Positions 23,190 through 28,526 of a stretch of 28,526 nucleotides of DNA are shown here, piece by piece. The position numbers and the translations under genes were made by a program. Under the pieces are notes generated by a model. That model ran no database searches and was not told the origin of the DNA. It worked only from the letters and a program-made list of their open reading frames with translations. Numbering within the stretch: position 1 is the first letter of the stretch; each line of letters begins with the position of its first letter. The stretch comes from Lentisphaeria bacterium (GTDB taxonomy: Bacteria; Verrucomicrobiota; Lentisphaeria; Victivallales; UBA1829), in NCBI GenBank assembly GCA_017540385.1, contig JAFYBD010000260.1:1-28526 (forward strand), in the 5' to 3' direction.

Positions 23190-25490
23190 ATGCGTTTTCA
23201 ATGTTCATCCTGCGGCAGAATCGTGGCCGTCGACGACATCGACGCCGGGATCATGGTGCAATGCGGCCATTGCGGCAGCGTGGTCCAGGTGCCGCCGACC
23301 AGACTTTCGCGCGGGTCCGTCATCGCCGACTTCATCATCCGGCGCGCGATCGGGCAGGGCGGCATGGGCACCGTGTACCTGTCCCACCAGATCACGCTCG
23401 ACCGTCCGGCGGCCCTGAAGATCCTCGCCGAATCCTACGCGAACAACGCCGAGTTCGTGGCGCTCTTCATCAAGGAGGCGCGCGCCGCCGCCAAGCTCAA
23501 CCACCCGCACATCGTCCAGGCGTACGCCGTGGGCGAGGACGACGGGCTGCTGTATTTCGCCATGGAGAACATCGACGGCGAGACCATGAAGGACGTGCTG
23601 GACCGCGAGGGCGTGATCCCCGTGGACCAGGCGCTGAACGTGATCCAGCAGATCGCCGAGGCGCTGAATTACGCCTGGATCGAACAGAAACTCATTCACT
23701 GCGACATCAAGCCGGACAACATCATGCTCACCTCGACCGGACGCGCCAAGCTGGCCGACCTCGGTCTGGCGCGCGTGACCGGCGACATGAGCGATGCGGA
23801 CGACGACGAAGTCATGGGCACGCCGCAGTACATCAGCCCGGAGGCCCTCACCGGCGCCCCCATGGACACCCGCAGCGACATTTACAGCCTCGGCGCGACG
23901 TTCTACCAGTTCGTCACCGGCCGCCTGGCGTTCGACGGCGCGACCGCGTCCGAAATCGCGAAGAAGCACCTCACCGAACCCCTGATCCCGCCCCGGTCCG
24001 TGAACAAGGACGTCCCGGAGAGCGTCTCCCGCATCATCATCAAGATGATGGCGAAGAACCCCTCCATGCGCTATCAGGACGCCTCCGAGCTCATCGACGA
24101 CCTCCGCAACGCCCGCCGCGGCAAGATCGCCGGCCCCGCCACCGAGTCCGAAATCCTGAACTCAGGCGCATCCGTTTCGAAGACAGCGGCCCGCGTGGCG
24201 CGTCCGGTCGGAGCGGTCCCCGCCGGAGCCGATCCCCAGCACGACCGCGCCCGCAATATTTACAACCTGAAGAAACGCCAGCAGGACGAAGCCCGCCGGA
24301 CCCGCGTGATGATCATCGTCGCGTGCGTGATCCTGGCCGTGTCGCTCCTCGCCGGGGCGTTCCTGCTGACGCGTTACGGCGCGAAGGCCCGGGCCGAACG
24401 CGAACGCCGCGAAGCCGCCGAAGCCGCAGAGCGCGAACTCCAGCGCGATACTCCGCTCACGCTCGCCGTGGACGAAATCGTCGAATTCTCGCAGGCGAAT
24501 CCGTCCGATAAACGCGGATTGCTCGCGAAATGCGAAGCTTTCCTCGCGAAGGATTTCCAGCCGGGCAAGCCCAAGGAGGAGCAGGCCCTCATGACGTTCC
24601 GCGCGATCTATCAGGAGACGGACGAGGCCGTGATGGCGTCCACCCGCGACCTCGAGGCCCGCAAACTCCGCAAGCTCATCACGCAGCGTCAGGAAGCCGC
24701 CGAAGCCGCCGAGGAGGCGCGTCAGCGCGCTATTCAGCAGGCCGAGGATAAACGCAAGGCCGACGAGTATGCGCGTCAGGCCGACCAGCTCCGCAAGGAG
24801 CAGAGCGCCCGCACCGCCCTCGAGCTCGCCGAGCGCCTCGTCTCCGAGAAGGAGTATTTCGCCTGGCGCATGATCGACCAGACCCGCCACGACCACCTCG
24901 ACCGCGCGGAAAAGGATTATGCCGACTGGTACCAGAACGTCGACCGTCACGCGCAGAATTCCGACGAGGCCATCGCCGAGGTCGCGCGTCCCTACCGCGA
25001 CTGGGCCAAGTCCGTGCTCGACAACATCGCCGGCGCCAAGGCCATCCGCGAGAACACCTACAACGGCAACACCATCCTCGCCGACACGCAGATCGGCTAC
25101 GGCCCCTCCGGCATCTGCACCATTAAATCCATCAACAACGGCGTCGTGAAGGCCACCACCATCGAGGGCCGGACATTCCAGTTCGACTTCGACGAACTCC
25201 CGCTCGCGCAGCGTCTGGTCCTGCTGAAGAAGGGCGCGGGCGAAGCCGGACATTCCGACGCGCTGTATTTCTACCTGCTGCTCTACGGCGATTTCGCGGG
25301 CGCGAAGACGGTCGTTTCCGACGACAAGACCGCGCGCGACATCGTCGCCTACGTCATCGCCAGTTATTTCAAGCTCGCCATCGAAAACGCTTCTTCCGAG
25401 CAGGCGCTCGAGGAGCTTCGCCAGAAATACGGCTCTTTACGGGAATTCCGCGACGCCATGAGCAACGCCCGGAAGTCAACCAATCCCTGA
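23190..25490 (+). CDS. Transmembrane Ser/Thr protein kinase with N-terminal zinc ribbon
   Basis: The protein is 766 aa. Residues 3-35 form a zinc ribbon (C5, C8, C25, C28). The Hanks-type kinase domain spans about 46-310: Gly loop GQGGMG (55-60), lysine K77 in AALKIL, HCD (170-172) in the catalytic loop HCDIKPDN with D172, DLG (190-192), and GTPQYISPE. The HRD arginine is Cys171, a non-RD kinase. A transmembrane helix lies near 372-393. The C-terminal ~370 residues are outside the cytoplasm, including a Glu/Ala/Arg-rich coiled coil (about 485-545) and an unrecognised domain. It is related to the PknB family but lacks PASTA repeats. It follows the pseudopilins by 25 bp and is probably co-expressed; GGAGA is about 12 bp upstream. 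Confidence 0.9.
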   Translation: MRFQCSSCGRIVAVDDIDAGIMVQCGHCGSVVQVPPTRLSRGSVIADFIIRRAIGQGGMGTVYLSHQITLDRPAALKILAESYANNAEFVALFIKEARAAAKLNHPHIVQAYAVGEDDGLLYFAMENIDGETMKDVLDREGVIPVDQALNVIQQIAEALNYAWIEQKLIHCDIKPDNIMLTSTGRAKLADLGLARVTGDMSDADDDEVMGTPQYISPEALTGAPMDTRSDIYSLGATFYQFVTGRLAFDGATASEIAKKHLTEPLIPPRSVNKDVPESVSRIIIKMMAKNPSMRYQDASELIDDLRNARRGKIAGPATESEILNSGASVSKTAARVARPVGAVPAGADPQHDRARNIYNLKKRQQDEARRTRVMIIVACVILAVSLLAGAFLLTRYGAKARAERERREAAEAAERELQRDTPLTLAVDEIVEFSQANPSDKRGLLAKCEAFLAKDFQPGKPKEEQALMTFRAIYQETDEAVMASTRDLEARKLRKLITQRQEAAEAAEEARQRAIQQAEDKRKADEYARQADQLRKEQSARTALELAERLVSEKEYFAWRMIDQTRHDHLDRAEKDYADWYQNVDRHAQNSDEAIAEVARPYRDWAKSVLDNIAGAKAIRENTYNGNTILADTQIGYGPSGICTIKSINNGVVKATTIEGRTFQFDFDELPLAQRLVLLKKGAGEAGHSDALYFYLLLYGDFAGAKTVVSDDKTARDIVAYVIASYFKLAIENASSEQALEELRQKYGSLREFRDAMSNARKSTNP

Positions 25491-25508
25491 ACGAATGGGG
25501 TGACCATC

Positions 25509-25877
25509 ATGAAAATCACAGATGATATCGTCAAAGCGCTTCACGCATGTATCGCCGACGGATACGACTCGGTGACCGATTTCGCCAACTGCGCCAACGT
25601 CAGCGCCAACACCATCTCCAAATACATGCGCCGCGAATCCGAGGTCATGCAGAAGGACACCTGGGAGAAACTCCAGCCGCTCCTGACCGCGTACCTCCCG
25701 AAGGACGGCGACAAGGTCAAGTACGAGATCGAAATGACCGCCGACCAGAAGATCCTGCTCGACGCGTTCGACAGCCTCCCGCCGGACGTCCAGAGCCAGA
25801 AGCTCATGGAGATCATTCAGCTCGCCAAGAAACACCTGGCCGCCGTGGAAGCCGCCAAAAAGGGCGAGAAAGACTGA
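25509..25877 (+). CDS. Small HTH-like protein
   Basis: The protein is 122 aa. Residues 20-50 (SVTDFANCANVSANTISKYMRRESEVM) look like an XRE/Cro-type helix-turn-helix: SVTDFANCANVSANTISKYM fits helix 2-turn-recognition helix, followed by WEKLQPLL. The C-terminal half is helical and charged with no known effector domain. ATG 25509 has GGGGTG six bases upstream; an in-frame GTG at 25500 is less likely. It lies 18 bp after the kinase and its stop overlaps the next start as TGATG. It may be a DNA-binding regulator of the operon, or a kinase substrate, by context only. Confidence 0.65.
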   Translation: MKITDDIVKALHACIADGYDSVTDFANCANVSANTISKYMRRESEVMQKDTWEKLQPLLTAYLPKDGDKVKYEIEMTADQKILLDAFDSLPPDVQSQKLMEIIQLAKKHLAAVEAAKKGEKD

Positions 25878-26803
25878 TGACGCAGTCCAGCCGGCCCCGG
25901 ACCGCCCGCGTCGCGCGGAGGGCCGTTTCCGGCGTTTCCAGGCCGTCTCCCGCCGATGCGGCGCCCCCGCGGATTGCCGGCGACGTTTCAAACGCCCCCG
26001 CCGAATCCCCGGACGCTCTCCCGAATCTCACGAAATACCTCTCCACCGCCGGAGCGGCTTCGCGCCGTCACGCCGCCGAACTCATCAAGGACGGCCACGT
26101 CTCCGTGAACGGCGAAGTCTGCGTCGATCCGTCCGTCCGGATCGCTCCCCGCGACCGCGTGACGCTTGACGGACGCGCCGTCCGCCCGGTGCGGGAATAC
26201 GTCTACGTGATGCTTCACAAGCCGCGCGGGTACGTCTGCACGGCCGAAGACCCGCACGCCCCGAAGAAAGCGCTGGACCTGATCGACCTGCCCGGTGTGC
26301 GGCTGGTTTCCGCCGGACGGCTCGACAAGAACAGCGAGGGCCTGATCCTTTTTTCCAACGACGGTGCCTGGATCGAACAGCTCACGCATCCGCGTCACGG
26401 CACGCGCAAGACGTACCAGGTGACCACCGACCGGCCGCTTTCGTCCGTCGACATCCGGCTTCTCACGACGACCGGGGTTCAGAACGACGGCGAAACGCTC
26501 CGCGCGCTTTCCATCCGCTCCGAAGCTCCGGGACGGTACATCTTCATCCTCGGCGAGGGGAAAAATCGCGAGATTCGCCGCATGATGGAGTCGCTGGACA
26601 ATCGCACGCGCAGACTCAAACGCATCGCCGTCGGCGGTCTCCGTCTGGGCGGTCTCCCGATGGGCCAATGGCGCAAACTCTCCCCCTCCGAAGCCCAACT
26701 CGCCCTTTCGTCTAATCCCTCCGACAATCGCCCCACAGGAAGCGAAACCCGCTCAAAATCAGGGCAAAAAAAATGGAGCCAGCGATCGGAATCGAACCGA
26801 TGA
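25877..26803 (+). CDS. RsuA/RluB-family 23S or 16S rRNA pseudouridine synthase
   Basis: The protein is 308 aa. A low-complexity Ala/Pro/Arg N-terminus (1-50) is followed by an S4 RNA-binding domain (LTKYLSTAGAASRRHAAELIKDGHVSVNG) and the RsuA/RluB/E/F catalytic domain: VMLHKPRGYVCT, then SAGRLDKNSEGLILFSNDG with the catalytic Asp in GRLD, and GKNREIRRMM. The exact uridine cannot be told; RluB is the best guess. The start shares one base with the upstream stop (TGATG). The frame extending from 25547 is out-of-frame overlap with the HTH gene. The last 30 nt (ending SQRSESNR) run antisense into the tRNA-Thr gene. Confidence 0.88.
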   Translation: MTQSSRPRTARVARRAVSGVSRPSPADAAPPRIAGDVSNAPAESPDALPNLTKYLSTAGAASRRHAAELIKDGHVSVNGEVCVDPSVRIAPRDRVTLDGRAVRPVREYVYVMLHKPRGYVCTAEDPHAPKKALDLIDLPGVRLVSAGRLDKNSEGLILFSNDGAWIEQLTHPRHGTRKTYQVTTDRPLSSVDIRLLTTTGVQNDGETLRALSIRSEAPGRYIFILGEGKNREIRRMMESLDNRTRRLKRIAVGGLRLGGLPMGQWRKLSPSEAQLALSSNPSDNRPTGSETRSKSGQKKWSQRSESNR

Positions 26804-26849
26804 CCTGTTCATTACGAGTGAACCGCTCTACCGACTGAGCTATGCTGGC
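26774..26849 (-). tRNA. tRNA-Thr (anticodon CGU)
   Basis: Folding by eye gives acceptor GCCAGCA/CGCTGGC (an A-C mismatch at the inner pair), D-stem GCTC/GAGC, anticodon stem GTTCA/TGAAC with loop CTCGTAA, T-stem ATCGG/CCGAT with loop TTCGATT, discriminator T, and encoded CCA. The CGT anticodon reads ACG, threonine. A run of eight T directly follows CCA on the minus strand. It overlaps the 3' end of the pseudouridine synthase gene. Confidence 0.93.
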
Positions 26850-26863
26850 ATCCGTGTTCATAT

Positions 26864-26891
26864 AATTTAGCACGGAAAGAGGCAAAATCAA
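26864..26891 (-). promoter_or_regulatory. Putative promoter of tRNA-Thr
   Basis: On the minus strand TTGATT (26886-26891) and TAAATT (26864-26869) are 16 bp apart with an extended TG motif before the -10, about 15 bp from the mature tRNA 5' end. Confidence 0.45.
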
Positions 26892-26909
26892 GGGAAAGCC
26901 CTTTTTTTT
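26890..26909 (+). terminator. Weak terminator of the pseudopilin/kinase operon
   Basis: AAGGG (26890-26894), loop AAAG, CCCTT (26899-26903), followed by T to 26909. The stem is only 5 bp but the T-run is long. It lies downstream of the pseudouridine synthase and across the tRNA. Confidence 0.45.
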
Positions 26910-26932
26910 CGATAAAAAAAGTGGTTTCCGGG

Positions 26933-26960
26933 TGTAAAACCGGGCAAATGCGGCTATATT
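26933..26960 (+). promoter_or_regulatory. Putative promoter of the sugar kinase gene
   Basis: TGTAAA (26933-26938) and TATATT (26955-26960) are 16 bp apart. The inferred leader to the ATG at 27105 is about 138 nt and includes a 12-bp perfect palindrome GTCGCATGCGAC (27066-27077), a possible operator. Confidence 0.45.
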
Positions 26961-27104
26961 AAATGGTGCGATCCATCAACGGCCTCGGCCGGGGTGTGAC
27001 CCGGTCCCCGAAGCGGCAGCGTTTCGAGGTGCCGCGGGGCGTGCTTTGCGGCGCGTTTCACCCCGGTCGCATGCGACGAAACCATTTACACGAAGGAGTT
27101 CATC

Positions 27105-28199
27105 ATGCTCAAGATCAAGTCCGCCGATTCCTGCAAGTACGACATTCTTTCCCTCGGGGAGATCATGCTCCGGTTCGATCCGGGTCCGGGGCGCATCCAC
27201 ACGGCCCGCCAGTTCGCGGTGTGGGAGGGCGGCGGCGAGTATAACGTGGCGCGCGGGTTAAGGCGGTGTTTCGGCCTCCGCGCCGGCGCGATCACGGCGC
27301 TCGCGGACAATCCGGTCGGCCGTCTGGTCGAGGATTTCATGCTTCAGGGCGGCGTGGACGTGTCGCTCATCAAGTGGGTCCCGTACGACGGCGTGGGGCG
27401 TCAGGTCCGCAACGGGTTGAACTTCACGGAACGCGGCTACGGCATCCGCGGCGCGGTGGGGTGTTCCGACCGCGGCAACACGGCCGTGTCCCAGCTGAAG
27501 GCCGGCGACATTGACTTCGACATGATCTTCGGCAAGCTCGGCAGCCGCTGGTTCCACACGGGCGGCATTTTCGCCGCGCTCTCCGACACCACGCCCGGAG
27601 TCGTGATCGAGGCGCTGAAGGCCGCCAAGAAATACGGCACCGTGACCAGTTACGACCTGAACTACCGTCCGTCGCTGTGGAAGGCCATCGGCGGCAAGGA
27701 ACGCGCCCGCGAAGTCAACCGCGAGATCGCGCAGTATGTGGACGTGATGATCGGCAACGAGGAGGACTTCACCGCCTGCCTCGGATTCGAGGTCGAGGGC
27801 CTCGACGCGAACATCAGCGCCATCGACCCGGCGAACTTCCGCAAGATGATCGAACGCGCCGTCTCCGTCTACCCGAACTTCCAGGCCGCGGCCACCACGC
27901 TCCGCACCGTCCGCACCGCCACGGTCAACGACTGGAGCGCGATCGTCTGGAGCGACGGCAAGTTCTACCAGGCCAAACAGCGCGACGGGCTCGAGATCTT
28001 CGACCGCGTCGGCGGCGGCGACAGCTTCGCCTCCGGCCTCATTTACGGGTTCCTGGAGAAGGGCGATCCCGCGCTCGCGGTCGAGTACGGCGCTGCCCAC
28101 GGCGCGCTCGCCATGACCACCCCCGGCGACACCTCGATGGCGCGTCTGGCCGAGGTCGAAAAGCTGGTCGGCGGAGGCGGCGCCCGCGTGGACCGCTGA
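27105..28199 (+). CDS. PfkB-family sugar kinase, 2-keto-3-deoxygluconate kinase-like
   Basis: This ribokinase-fold enzyme phosphorylates a sugar or sugar acid. The protein is 364 aa. N-terminal YDILSLGEIMLRFDPG and WEGGGEYNVARGL carry the substrate-binding glycines. The C-terminal signature is FDRVGGGDSFASGLIYGF with catalytic D306; the DRVGGGDSF form (in place of DTxGAGDxF) is common in KDG kinases, which favours a role in uronate or gluconate breakdown. The MLKIKSADSCKYD N-terminus is slightly longer than average. AAGGAG lies six bases upstream of the ATG. It stands alone between a tRNA and a terminator, so substrate is not given by context. Confidence 0.8.
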   Translation: MLKIKSADSCKYDILSLGEIMLRFDPGPGRIHTARQFAVWEGGGEYNVARGLRRCFGLRAGAITALADNPVGRLVEDFMLQGGVDVSLIKWVPYDGVGRQVRNGLNFTERGYGIRGAVGCSDRGNTAVSQLKAGDIDFDMIFGKLGSRWFHTGGIFAALSDTTPGVVIEALKAAKKYGTVTSYDLNYRPSLWKAIGGKERAREVNREIAQYVDVMIGNEEDFTACLGFEVEGLDANISAIDPANFRKMIERAVSVYPNFQAAATTLRTVRTATVNDWSAIVWSDGKFYQAKQRDGLEIFDRVGGGDSFASGLIYGFLEKGDPALAVEYGAAHGALAMTTPGDTSMARLAEVEKLVGGGGARVDR

Positions 28200-28235
28200 G
28201 CATCCGTCAGCTGAAAGGAAGCAAGCTCAACAACC

Positions 28236-28278
28236 GGGAAGCCGCCACATCTGAACAGGATCGACGGCTTCCCTTTTT
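28236..28278 (+). terminator. Rho-independent terminator after the sugar kinase
   Basis: GGGAAGCCG (28236-28244) pairs perfectly with CGGCTTCCC (28265-28273), with a 20-nt loop, followed by TTTTT (28274-28278). Confidence 0.9.
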
Positions 28279-28303
28279 CGTCCGCCACCCCATAAGGCCT
28301 GAA

Positions 28304-28526
28304 ATGATGTTGAACACGAAAATGAGACGAAGTATTGTCCTTGCGGTCATCGCGGTCGTTTTGATCGGTGCGGCGTTCATTGCATACAAAATGTTCGAGG
28401 AGCCCGGTCATGCGGAGTTCAAGGCAGGCAAGGCCGCCTACAGGACGGGAGATTACAAATCGGCGGTCGAACACTACAAACTGGCGGCAGATCAGGGCAA
28501 TCTGAAGGCGCAAACGCTGGTTGGCA
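28304..28526 (+). CDS. Membrane-anchored TPR/Sel1-like repeat protein, N-terminal part
   Basis: The frame opens at 28304 (ATG ATG; AAGG seven bases upstream) and runs to the window edge, 74 residues. After a basic N-terminus (MMLNTKMRR), a hydrophobic helix (SIVLAVIAVVLIGAAFIAY, about 10-28) is a membrane anchor or signal. The next part, AEFKAGKAAYRTGDYKSAV followed by EHYKLAADQGNLKAQTLVG, matches Sel1/TPR consensus: AxY..GDY..A...Y..AADQGN..AQ. These repeats usually serve as protein-protein scaffolds. The stretch looks lower in GC than the genes around it. The function is unknown; the repeat class is likely. Confidence 0.75.
   Translation, partial: MMLNTKMRRSIVLAVIAVVLIGAAFIAYKMFEEPGHAEFKAGKAAYRTGDYKSAVEHYKLAADQGNLKAQTLVG

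Noticed and set aside
25547..25876. Upstream extension of the pseudouridine synthase
   Set aside because: It lies out of frame within the HTH gene and is Arg-rich; the TGATG junction gives a natural start.

Overview
The window is high-GC, densely coded bacterial chromosome. A WaaG-type lipopolysaccharide core glycosyltransferase points to a diderm cell with LPS. The pseudopilin-like proteins have short basic leaders running directly into FTLxE, as in Lentisphaerota and Verrucomicrobiota. I infer a member of the PVC superphylum, most likely Lentisphaerota. This rests on protein character only, because there is no rRNA in the window. There are no insertion sequences, phage genes or CRISPR arrays.

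Left part (1-8332). A minus-strand cysS overlaps by ATGA an unidentified gene that runs off the left edge. Divergent from cysS, a plus-strand run follows: nagB, aroQ, accB, accC, two tandem Asp23/Gls24 proteins, an AmaP-like membrane protein and a PglK-like ABC flippase. These join amino-sugar catabolism, the shikimate step, the biotin half of acetyl-CoA carboxylase and a putative envelope module. The accB-accC-Asp23 order matches Bacillus accB-accC-yqhY.

Middle (8349-14531). A minus-strand operon reads nagA-like amidohydrolase, RlmI-related methyltransferase, rlmI-like methyltransferase, mutY, waaG, with tight 4-nt overlaps at its end. The NagA-like protein lacks two of the usual metal/catalytic residues. 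The 665-nt gap before dnaA holds tandem 11-bp TTGTCAACAAC repeats and is a candidate origin or dnaA control region.

Right part (14532-28526). dnaA (with unusual DNA-recognition residues) is followed by an Mrp/NBP35-type Fe-S carrier and a strong terminator, then a fructose/nitrogen-type PTS EIIA. A compact operon of about 9 kb comes next: two pseudopilins, a 936-aa PilX/GspK-like protein, a secreted helical protein, a third pseudopilin, a zinc-ribbon transmembrane Ser/Thr kinase, a small HTH protein and an RsuA/RluB-type pseudouridine synthase. The 3' end of the last gene runs into an antisense tRNA-Thr(CGU). A KdgK-like sugar kinase with its own promoter and a perfect terminator follows, then the start of a membrane-anchored TPR/Sel1 protein cut by the window edge.

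Most worth a second look: the pseudopilin-kinase operon, whose pilin signals all lack Gly at -1; the DnaA variant together with its nearby repeats; the NagA-like protein with a degraded active site; and the acetyl-CoA carboxylase-Asp23-AmaP cluster.
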